Of a DNA stretch of 12,277 bases, positions 1 to 7,090 are shown one piece after another (the stretch's first letter is position 1; every line of letters starts with the position of its first letter). The position numbers and the translations under genes are program-made. This DNA is from Jimgerdemannia flammicorona. Lineage: Eukaryota; Mucoromycota; Endogonomycetes; Endogonales; Endogonaceae. Location of the stretch: positions 1 to 12,277 of the forward strand of contig RBNI01005667.1 in the NCBI GenBank assembly GCA_003990745.1, given 5' to 3'. The notes beneath the pieces were generated by a model that ran no database searches, was not told the origin of the DNA, and worked only from the letters and a program-made list of their open reading frames with translations.

Positions 1-17
1 GGATGGAAACTGGGGGG

Positions 18-25
18 TATTTATA
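18..25 (-). promoter_or_regulatory. TATA box of LTR1
   Basis: The minus strand reads TATAAATA followed by a C-run, identical in context to 1335-1342 in LTR2 and similar to 2584-2591 in the element A LTR. The same box at the U3/R position of three LTRs supports a retrotransposon core promoter reading leftward. Confidence 0.6.
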
Positions 26-278
26 CAAGTTGGTCCGCGATTTCTGACTAAGTATGAGTGACTAATTTGGTAACTATAATGAGGTTTGTGATCGCGACCT
101 TTGTCAGGTGGTTTTTGGTAAAGAATATCTTTGTGATCAGGACCTCAATTACTAGGCAATGATCAGCAGCTGTGGCAACTGTTGCTGCGGCACCGATTAT
201 TGGGGATAAGCTGGATATCGTTTTTTCCGCGTCGTTTCGCATCGTTCGTTCGTTCGTATGCCACGCTCGATCGTATGA

Positions 279-302
279 TGACGTCATCGCCGGGTCACGT
301 GA
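279..302. promoter_or_regulatory. CRE palindrome and E-box palindrome in the LTR1 U3
   Basis: TGACGTCA at 279-286 is a perfect cAMP-response-element palindrome, the known site of ATF/CREB-type bZIP factors. TCACGTGA at 295-302 contains the E-box CACGTG, the known site of bHLH factors. Both lie about 260-280 bp upstream of the TATA box on the minus strand, where enhancer sites of an LTR promoter would be expected. That they are used is inference. The CRE is kept in LTR2 at 1610-1617, while the E-box there reads TTATGTGA (1630-1637). Confidence 0.55.
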
Positions 303-332
303 TCGTTCGTCGCGTCCCATCTGTTCGCTCTA

Positions 333-900
333 TTAAAGAACTTCTTGGTCAGGAGCTTCTTCTTCCTTAGATGATTCTTGTCCCTAGATTGCTTGTACTT
401 CTGTGGCTTCAGCTGCAGGTGTTTCTGGAATATGTCTGCATTTCTTCTTCCTTCTACACTCTGGGCAGGCTATGCCAGGTGAATTTCTTATCCCAATGAT
501 CTCAGAGGAGTGCTTAGGGCACTTGTATTTCTTGAGATAGATGGAGTATCCTTTGGTTTCTTCTGCAATAGCTCTGATGGTAATGGGGATAGTGTTCTTG
601 ACCCATATATTGTCTTCTGGTCTGTCATCTACTAGATTGATCCTGGAATTAAGTCTGGGATCATTTTTATCTTCAGATTCTTCCTCCTTTTCTATAATAG
701 ATTCTTCACTACTAGTATATTCCTCCTGAATAGTAACCTTCTTCTTCTTCTTCAATTGCTTATAGCTGGTTACTTTGACTCTGTACTTCTTGTCTCAATA
801 ATCAAACTTGAGTACTTATTGACTGATATCAACAACTGCATTCATTTCCTTCATCCAGTTGGTATCAAGGATCATATCATAGGTGACAGTATAATAACTC
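333..900 (-). pseudogene. Family B internal ORF: remnant retroviral-type protease, acidic linker, zinc-ribbon-like end
   Basis: One minus-strand frame runs from about 900 to a TAA at 333-335, at the edge of LTR1, broken by TAA (816-818), TGA (795-797) and TAG (384-386). The first part (about 780-895) has YDMILDTNWMKEMNAVV, which matches the C-terminal ILG-x-x-W block of Ty3/gypsy aspartic proteases; the first Gly of that block is Asp here. The DSG active-site region upstream is not recognisable, and a frameshift near 895-905 is likely. A lysine run and a strongly acidic stretch (about 640-740) follow. Then comes CPKH, about 14 residues, CPEC and a basic tail with further Cys and His (about 430-520), resembling a zinc ribbon. 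No RT follows. The function of the tail is unknown; it could be the 5' half of an internally deleted element. Confidence 0.55.
355..368 (-). other. Possible polypurine tract upstream of LTR1
   Basis: The minus strand reads AAGGAAGAAGAAGC, resembling the purine tract beside LTR2 (1681-1693) and, like it, preceded by CT. Here it is 18 nt away from the LTR edge rather than adjacent, as if about 18 bases were inserted or the LTR edge was altered. In LTR retrotransposons such tracts prime plus-strand DNA synthesis. Confidence 0.35.
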
Positions 901-1309
901 TCACTTCTACCCCTCTCTTATCCTTTGGATAATTAGGGAAGTGGACTATTACTTAGGGACTTAGTACACAATGTGTACCAAGAAGCCTTAAGTTTGAGGA
1001 AGCACTTGCTTATAAGTAGTTATAGTGGCAGTGCCTTCTGTTTCAAAGGTCTTTCTCTTTGCCCTATCTTTCAAGGGTCTTATTCTTTGCTGTGAACAGA
1101 CTGAATTCACCTTGGAATTCAGGTTCAATGGGTTTACTTAAGTCTTTGGGGATTTATATACTGGTCTCAGTTCTGGCAGAAGTTAGCTAGGCTTCTGGAG
1201 TTTAGTCAGAAACATTAGAGTTACTTAGGTGTCATCACTAAGACTCAGGGGATTGTGTGTGTATGGGGGGGGGACTTGATTCTTGTATCAAGGACTGAAC
1301 TAAAACTGC
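901..1309 (-). other. Degenerate 5' part of the family B internal region and LTR2 outer edge
   Basis: I see no sustained ORF. Short open minus-strand pieces near 905-990 and 1010-1120 change frame and carry stops, which suits decayed gag/protease coding sequence but cannot be assigned. The outer end of LTR2 and its primer binding site should lie here; I could not fix either. A GT repeat next to G9 (1250-1273) is the only simple repeat. Confidence 0.4.
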
Positions 1310-1342
1310 TTTATTTTGGATAGAAACTGGGGGGTATTTATA
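1310..1342 (-). promoter_or_regulatory. LTR2 TATA box and polyadenylation signal
   Basis: The minus strand shows TATAAATA (1335-1342), then a C-run, then AATAAA (1310-1315) 19 nt downstream. A core promoter followed by a poly(A) signal is the normal content of an LTR U3/R region. Confidence 0.5.
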
Positions 1343-1680
1343 CAAGTTGGTCTGCAATTTCTGACTAAGTATGAGTGACTAATTTGGTAACTATAATGAG
1401 ATTTGTGATCACAACCTTTGTCAGATGGTTTTTGGCAAAAACAACTTTGTGATCAGGACCTCAATTACTAGGCAATGATCAGCTACTGTGGTAACTGTTG
1501 CTGCAGTGCCGATTGTTGGGAATAAGCGGGATATCATTTTCCAAATCATTTTTCACATTGTTCAACATTCATCATTCATAATATCATATGCTGTACTTTG
1601 CTCATATGATGACGTCATTGCTCACTGGGTTATGTGATCACTCATCACATCTCATCTATTCACTCATTTGTTCTATTACA
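1318..1680 (-). repeat. Family B LTR, copy 2 (LTR2), CpG-depleted
   Basis: It aligns with 1-337. On the minus strand it begins TGTAATAG at 1680, directly abutting a 13-nt purine tract, which marks a true LTR edge. Most differences from LTR1 are CG in LTR1 against TG or CA here, on both strands. Only three CpG remain (1510, 1527, 1613), the last inside the conserved CRE palindrome. A TATAAATA box sits at 1335-1342 and AATAAA at 1310-1315. The outer end is somewhere between about 1260 and 1317. The purine tract on its right says it served as a 3' LTR of what lies to the right; it may also be the 5' LTR of the internal region on its left. Confidence 0.8.
1610..1617. promoter_or_regulatory. CRE palindrome retained in LTR2
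   Basis: TGACGTCA is identical to 279-286 in LTR1 and holds one of only three CpG left in this LTR copy. bZIP binding is known for the motif; use here is inference. Confidence 0.5.
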
Positions 1681-1693
1681 TCCTTTCCTCCTT
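1681..1693 (-). other. Polypurine tract next to LTR2
   Basis: The minus strand reads AAGGAGGAAAGGA immediately before the TG that opens LTR2. Purely purine and exactly adjacent to the LTR, it is a good plus-strand primer site. The upstream ORF stop (TAA, 1692-1694) overlaps its first bases, as in compact retrotransposons. Confidence 0.7.
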
Positions 1694-2519
1694 AGAAATC
1701 AATGTCCTCATTGATTTGGAAATTGAGAACCAGGGGAGAGAAAGGTGGAGAGTCTTCCTCAGGGTAATTGCCATCTTCTTTAGTGGCAGGGGGGGTGGTT
1801 GCTGATGGCTCGCTGTCTAGAATAGAGAAGTCAATGAGGTCTGCAAATGGTTCTTGCATTGGGATGGGTGCTGGTGTAGGGGTTCTCTATCTGATGTGGT
1901 TGGGGCCATCCAAGTAGGGTTCTTGGTCCTCATGCCTGGGGATATCTATTTGGATAGGAGGTCCTTTAAAGAGATCAGAGAGGCCTTGGAGCCATTGGTC
2001 GAGGTTGTCATTCAGGAGGGGGCTCCAGTAGGGTTCGCAGTCAGTAAACTTGAGAGAGATCCAGGAGTTGGCATCTTGGGCTATCTTGATCTCTAGTTCA
2101 TCAACCTCAGGGAAAGAGAGGTTCTGGAAATACTTCAGTTGGACATAGTTGAGGTTGGGGATTGCAAAGAGTGCATGGTGTATAATTTGATGGACCTTCT
2201 TGGCAAGTCTTTGCTTGTGTCTGTCCAGGTGGGTCCAGTCTGAGACTTGGTCAGTGGGCAGGTCCTTTGTATATTACAGAAGCTGGTGGCCAATTTCATA
2301 TTCATACCAGATTTCTAGGTGGCTGGTAGCAAGATAGGCCCTTTCAATCAGTTCATAGCAATCAAGGACATACTGTCCTAGATTCTGGCTGGAGAGGTTA
2401 AGGGCCTCAGAGTGGTGGTTCCTTTCTTGGATAGTAACCTGGATGTGCCCAAAGAGGTGGTCAATCTGGCTTGGGAGGGGCTGGCTATGGTGGGCAGTTT
2501 GGCAGCAGGTAGCAGGCAT
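1692..2519 (-). pseudogene. Unclassified, possibly Gag-like ORF between the element A LTR and LTR2
   Basis: A single minus-strand frame of about 275 codons runs from an ATG (2517-2519, MPATCCQTAHH) to TAA (1692-1694), with two internal stops: TAA at 2274-2276 and TAG at 1887-1889. I chose this ATG because a TATA box lies 65 nt upstream and the ATG sits about 20 nt after the likely LTR end; the frame is also open upstream through the TATA itself, which is unlikely to be translated. The product looks soluble, with a helical middle rich in Leu, His and Tyr, then a Pro- and acid-rich end finishing NEDIDF. There is no CCHC knuckle, no membrane segment and no family I recognise. Its place just after an LTR and just before a purine tract suggests a retrotransposon structural protein (Gag), but that is inference from position only. 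Confidence 0.5.
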
Positions 2520-2538
2520 TCTTGTCTTGTCTTTTCTT

Positions 2539-2744
2539 TGTGAGAAGAGAGGGATGAGAGTTGTGGAGTATTCTTGCCTTGGGTATTTATACTTATTCAC
2601 CTATCTGGTGTGACCTTCTTTTAGTCATGCTTTCTAGCAAAATGTGTAACCTGTTGCTGTAATTGGGGCATATGCTAGTCACATGAGAAAAATCCTGATT
2701 TCAAAGATGTCATCACTTGTAGTCATGGTTACACAGGGTTAACA
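2539..2744 (-). repeat. LTR of gypsy element A
   Basis: The minus strand opens TGTTAACCCTGTG at 2744, directly after a purine-rich tract and at the end of the pol frame, so this is the 3' LTR of the element to the right. A TATAAATA box lies at 2584-2591. I place the end at TCTCACA (2539), giving TG...CA and about 206 bp. That end is a guess because the second LTR copy is outside the window. The U3 has TCACATGA (2677-2684) and TGATGTCA (2704-2711), which look like CG-to-CA and CG-to-TG forms of the E-box and CRE seen in LTR1. An ORF starts about 20 nt after the end, so this LTR may also act as a 5' LTR. Confidence 0.6.
2584..2591 (-). promoter_or_regulatory. TATA box of the element A LTR
   Basis: TATAAATACCC on the minus strand, the same core as in the family B LTRs, 65 nt upstream of the ATG at 2519. 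Confidence 0.5.
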
Positions 2745-3268
2745 GGTCTTGGTCCTCTTTTTTTTTTGTCTAGTTGGTACATTTGCAAGGACTGGCCATC
2801 CTTGTCTAGGGTAAGGGCTCCCATTGTCATAGCTGGGGGTTCAAACCTCTCAGAAATAGACTTTCTTGTAATCCAAGACAATTCCTAGTAACAATATCTG
2901 TCACATGGATGGACTTAGACTGGTTTTGACATCATCGACTTTCCTAAGTTCCACATGAAGTATCTGTCATCATCTAGTAGAGATGACACAAATGGTATGA
3001 AATAGAGTTGTTCAAGTGTATTTTGCTGTCCTGTACTAGATTGTCCTTTTGCTAGAGCATCCTCCTATTGGTTATCTATAGTGTTTCTTTTTGCCACAAT
3101 ATTTGGTATAATATGTTTAAGATAAGATATGTGGTATCCTTCTGCTCACTGTGTGCTCCAATTCTTAGAGCTGTAGTTCCTTCCTTTGCTGGAGAGTGAG
3201 TGTTTCCATATAGTCCTGAAGGACTTCATGTGCATTCTTCAGAGTTTCTTCTTTTTTCCAGGTGACAT
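2729..3268 (-). pseudogene. Gypsy element A pol, 3' part: end of chromodomain and C-terminal tail
   Basis: This continues the frame broken at 8984. The minus strand from 3284 encodes GYPTQDVTWKKEETLKNAHE and on to about 3195; with WKG from the far side of the LINE this restores the KWKGYP...TW...E.L..A pattern of a chromodomain, known to guide integration to methylated histone marks. A stop or frameshift near 3165-3190 follows. From about 3135 another minus-strand frame, broken by TAGs and a TAA, runs to KKKRGPRPVNPV and TAA (2729-2731), which lies inside the LTR. The tail of about 140 residues is basic at its end and matches no domain I know. The coordinates exclude the target duplication (3268-3284), whose bases are also coding. 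Confidence 0.65.
2745..2767 (-). other. Polypurine-type tract of element A
   Basis: The minus strand reads A10 then GAGGACCAAGACC, directly before the TGTTAACC start of the LTR. It doubles as coding sequence for a lysine- and arginine-rich end of the pol frame. Confidence 0.5.
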
Positions 3269-3284
3269 CTTGGGTGGGGTAATC
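3268..3284. repeat. Target site duplication, left copy
   Basis: CTTGGGTGGGGTAATC (3269-3284) matches CCTGGGTGGGGTAACC at 8969-8984 with two C/T differences; one extra T matches on the left. Both copies read as GYPTQ codons of the gypsy chromodomain on the minus strand, and this copy abuts the LINE A-tail. It is the duplication made when the LINE inserted. Confidence 0.85.
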
Positions 3285-3300
3285 TTTTTTTTTTTTTTTT
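3285..3300 (-). other. LINE poly(A) tail
   Basis: A run of 16 T on the plus strand, that is A16 at the 3' end of the minus-strand LINE, lies directly beside the left target duplication. This is the mark of target-primed reverse transcription. Confidence 0.85.
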
Positions 3301-4448
3301 ATAGTCACTTGGACTTCTTTATTCCTGAATATGTAATACAACACAGCCCAATCTGACTACTACTATAACTACAATTACAAGGAAGACCCATCAGCCCACA
3401 TCTTCTTTCCACTACACCCCCTTCTCACCAAACACTAGATGCCCTTGGCTTCACTGTACAATGTCTAATACTTTCCTCATGACCCCCAACTGGTACCTCT
3501 TCCCCTGATATCACCACCCTTGCACTACTTCCAGAAGAAGCCCCTTCTACTGCTCCACCAATTCACCAACCCCCATCCAAGGATCCTTCTCGAATACCCA
3601 TCACCAGTGTACTACCATCAGGACCCAGATACTAATAATTTGGCCCAGGCTACCCCAGACATCCCCAATCTCTCCCACCAGCTACCACTTGACCACCTGA
3701 CTGGTGGGGCCCCCTTCTTGCTCACTCACACCACACCAATAGATTTTCAATGTCTGCCAAAATCCCTCAACTCCTGGACATGCTGCTAGTATATACTCTG
3801 ATATCTGCACCACACCTCCATCTAGCTCACAACACCACTCACATTCCCTTACTCCTTCAGCCTCCATCCACCCTGTCCTGTATCCCAGCATGACATTCCT
3901 TCACAGAAATCTCCACCATATCACCCAGAACTTAGGTGGTATAACCTTAAGCAATGAGGTCCTCCATCCCCAAACCTGACCCCACTCCCAGTCTTCCCCA
4001 AGGCCAGCCTTCTGCCAACCCACTGGCTACCTCTCAAGTGGACCTATTCGGATCTATTCCATCACCCCAAACAGAGAGTATTCTGCCAACTGTTGGCCAC
4101 CAATATAAATATCTCCAAGTTGCCACCATCTCTGTTCCATATCCTCCTCTTTACTCAGCTCTGGACCTATGAGTCTCATTGCCAACCAAGCTTCCACAAT
4201 GCCCCACCAAAACCCCTAGTACTGTAATCTGCTAATGCTTCTAACCTGAAGTAAGCCATATATTCTTCCTAATCTTGCCATGTAGGTAAAACCTGACTTC
4301 CCAATTGTCCATAGCTAGTCTGCCCCAACCATCCTCTCCTAATTCTGCCAATCAGCAGCCCCGCCAGCCCTGAAGTACCTTCAACTGCCTTCTGAAGTCC
4401 ACCAGCCCCAATCCACCATCTACTGTCCACATCACCACTGTCTCCCAA
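3301..4448 (-). pseudogene. LINE ORF2, C-terminal part with RT zinc-binding domain, and 3' UTR
   Basis: The minus-strand frame at 3990-3682 reads IPPKFWVIWWRFL, a stop (probably CGA to TGA), then LGYRTGW and a CEWC...C motif ending ACPGVEGFW. This is the C-x2-C ... H-x4-C pattern of the zf-RVT domain at the end of L1/Tx1-type ORF2 proteins. Cys ligands lie at about 3841-3843, 3832-3834 and 3778-3780. The expected His is Tyr (about 3793-3795), one C-to-T step. Frame changes between 4448 and 3990 hide the connector to the RT. After 3682 the frame has stops, and the true C-terminus is not clear; roughly the last 350 bases are probably decayed coding sequence plus 3' UTR. Confidence 0.65.
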
Positions 4449-6160
4449 CTAATTAGTAGCCTTCTTCCTTGTCATAGCCATTCTTCCACCATCTTCTTCA
4501 GTTTCTGTACCACCTACCAAGGGAAATCCAAATGGTACCCCAAATACTATAGCTTCAGCAGCCAATATACATTCAAGACTACAATTCTTCCCACCAAAGA
4601 GAAGCCCCTTCCTGACCAGTCTATCAAGGCACTCTCCCACTTCTGTATCATTCCACACTACTACTCCTTTGGCAGCACTATCCCATAAACTGAGAAACAA
4701 ATACCCAAATATTGAACTGCCTCTCCAGTATGGACTAATTTTCCAAAATGTCCATGTTCACCCAAACCAGCACCCAGCTCCATAGTCTCACACTTACCCC
4801 AATTCAACTTTGCCCCTACCAGTCTCTCATACTTCCCCACCCCTTCCTGCAGCCCTGCCACATCTGCCATACAACCTAACCCTATCACTATATCATCAGC
4901 AAAGACCCCCAGCTTCCAGACCACCTCTCCCATCTTCAGTCCTGTGAGCCTTCCCTTCAGCCATACCAATAAAGGCTCCAAGGATAAAATATAGAGCAGG
5001 GGTGAAAGAGGATCCCCCTGTGGCATGCCTCTCCCCAAGACAAACTCTGGGCCACTCCACCCATTCATCAATACTGTAGCCCAGCAGCCTCACACCAGGC
5101 CAATCAGCTTCTGAGCCTCCATAGCACCAAAACCTATCTTCTACAGAACTGCCTCCAGATAGCTCCACCTCACCCTATTGTACGCCTTCTCCTGATCTAA
5201 GAACACCATTCTCCCATCTACTTGCTAGCTTCTACAGCCCTCCAAAACATTTTGTACCCAGGCTATACTGTCTCAGATCTATCTCCTCTTCACAAACCCA
5301 TGCTGTTCTTCACCTACCAATTGGCCAATTTATCATTGCATTCTCCCTGCTAGAATCTTGGAAACCAACTTCCTGTCCACATTCAGTAATATAATGGGCT
5401 GCCAGTTCTGCCAAACACATTGATCCCCTTTCTCCTTATAGAGCAGTGAGACTAATCCTAAGGAGCCATTGCCAATCCAGCAACCCTCACTCAATACAAA
5501 GTTCGCCATTTCAACAAGTCATCCCCCAAACTCAACTTGAAACTCCTTCCAGAACTCTCAAAGCAATCCATCCTCTCCTGGTGATAAACCAGCCTGCACT
5601 TTCCACAGAACCTCCAACACCTCCTCAAGGGCCACCATACTCATAACTGCTCCACCTATCTCTGGTATTGCTACCGCAGGCCAGCTGTCAACCAAATTGT
5701 CATTATCCTCTAATGAAGCCTTGCTCCCTGCCAGTTCTCCTCCATCTTGCTATAGTGCACACCATCAACCTGATATCTCTTCAAGCATATTGGTAATACT
5801 GGTAACCTCAATGCCATTCTCTCATATCACTGAAGCCCAGCTATGCTGTACTCTCCTGGCCTTCAAGATTCCTGACAAGTACTTAGTGGATCACTCACCT
5901 TCTTCTAACTGCCTTGCCTACAGTCTAGCCAAAAGCCCATCTACCACTCTGTTTTCTGCTGTCTTCAAATTCAGCCACAACTCAGTCACCTCCTTGGCTA
6001 ACTGGGAGCGTCATTCCTCAGATAAATTCTCCCCTTCCAGAGATTTCAGTCATTACACCAATAAGCACCTGCCAAATGTTTAAATTTCCCCCACCATTGG
6101 GCTATTCACTGTCTACTGTTCTTCTACTGTGTCACTTCCTGCCTTGCAATTACCACAAAT
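4449..6160 (-). pseudogene. LINE ORF2, connector and reverse transcriptase domain
   Basis: On the minus strand the connector ends in SPGEDGL..EFWKEF (about 5600-5545), typical of the block before the LINE RT. The RT follows: YKEKGDQCVWQNWQPI (about 5445-5398), FLDQEKAYNRV (about 5205-5173), GRGMPQGDPLSPLLY (PQGDPLSP at 5000-5023) and the catalytic FADD (4892-4903), then VGAKLNWGKCE. These carry the metal-binding Asp residues of LINE RTs. Stops occur near 5352, 5295, 5150 and 5090; several sit where Arg is expected. A one-base frameshift near 4690-4700 moves the thumb region into the 4700-4449 frame. Another near 6100-6160 separates this frame from the endonuclease. It is clearly an inactive copy. 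Confidence 0.8.
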
Positions 6161-6954
6161 CAGTCTCTCTCTACCTGTCTTTTGAATAGTACCACATTGA
6201 GTCGCCATCTACCTCCACCTCTACTGACTGTCTGAAATCTCTCATACACCTCTACTCTCCAGTGGTCTGACCAAGGACACCACCATACTCCTGTTGAATC
6301 TAACATATTACCCCAGCATTCTGCTATCAGAATCCAATCAATCCTCATTCCAACCAAGTCCTCGCCAACTGGATGCCACCTAGTAAATGGCCCTGGCCTC
6401 TCTCCTTGACATTGTTGAACCCTATCAACCAATCTCATATCCCTCTCAACCTGGAGCCATCACAAAAGCTCTGCCGAGACAGCCACACCAACCTCACCAT
6501 CAGATCTATCTAATGTCCTATCATGTACCATATTAAAATCCCCCCCCAGAATATTCAGCCTAACCTCATTGCAGTCTCCCCAAGCCAGCCAACCCTCTAC
6601 CCATTGGTTTTTCTCTCTGCCAACCACTGGCAGGTAGGCAGAACCGACCACTAGTCCATCTCCAGCTCTACCTTTCAATCTCCCCCAGACCAATCAATCA
6701 CTATATATCACAACCTCCATCAGCTCACCTCTCCCTATGTCAACCAAAATACCCACCTGCTTATTCCAACCTATACTTCCATACCATTCTCTGCTCCAAT
6801 CCTCATAGTCTTACTCTCTATTTGCCTGAATATCCTGCAGAAATACCACATCATATCTCCTGACCTTCAACCAATAAAATAGATACCTTTGCTTCACTTT
6901 ATCACACAGATCATTGATGTTTAACAATAAAATGTGTAGACTGTTCACCATCAT
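6160..6954 (-). pseudogene. LINE ORF2, N-terminal apurinic-type endonuclease domain
   Basis: A single minus-strand frame starts at two tandem ATGs (6952-6954, 6949-6951) and runs to TGA (6160-6162). The order is LLLNINDL, DVVFLQDIQ (the Asp stands at the usual catalytic Glu of LQE/DTH), VGSAYLPV, GGDFNMVHD (about 6546-6520), RIDWILI and SDH (about 6262-6270). These are the conserved blocks of the exonuclease-endonuclease-phosphatase fold that nicks target DNA for LINE insertion. Three in-frame stops lie inside: TAA in the NRE/DYED stretch near 6815, TGA at about 6694 and TGA at 6460-6462. Length fits the family's roughly 240-residue domain. Confidence 0.8.
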
Positions 6955-7090
6955 GGAAAAAAATGTTTAGAGCTCCATGGGAATTACCACCACTTTTTCA
7001 GCCCTACTGCAGATTATCACCTTCCATTCCTTACAGATAGCCCTCCAGATGTGGGCTCCATTCACACTGCTGCAGAAGATATTCACTTAC

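Larger units (their letters stand above)
1..337 (-). repeat. Family B LTR, copy 1 (LTR1), CpG-rich, cut by the window edge
   Basis: This segment aligns with 1318-1680 over its whole length with small indels, so it is a direct repeat about 1.3 kb away. Read on the minus strand it looks like an LTR: the inner edge at 337 lies where an ORF and a purine-rich stretch end, and a TATAAATA box lies at 18-25. The part from about 210 to 337 (U3) is packed with CpG, including TTCG runs, a CRE palindrome and an E-box palindrome. I count about 27 CpG here, against 3 in the other copy and none that I can find in the neighbouring 361-1317. The true outer end lies beyond position 1. Its first bases on the minus strand are TTTAATAG rather than the TGTAATAG of LTR2, so the canonical TG is lost or altered. 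It could instead belong to a separate, younger insertion. Confidence 0.8.

Noticed and set aside
48..320. Minus-strand 90-codon ORF in LTR1
   Set aside because: It is open by chance in the CpG-rich copy and lies within the U3 promoter region; LTRs rarely code and no domain is visible.
182..370. Plus-strand 62-codon ORF over the CpG-rich LTR
   Set aside because: It covers LTR promoter sequence and its frame is not kept in the homologous LTR2.
1250..1273. GT repeat followed by G9 as a functional element
   Set aside because: It is a simple repeat without further structure; it may be part of the LTR2 end but gives no support for a specific role.
1854..2096. Plus-strand 80-codon ORF with a hydrophobic start
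   Set aside because: It lies antisense to the better supported 275-codon minus-strand frame and shows no motif.
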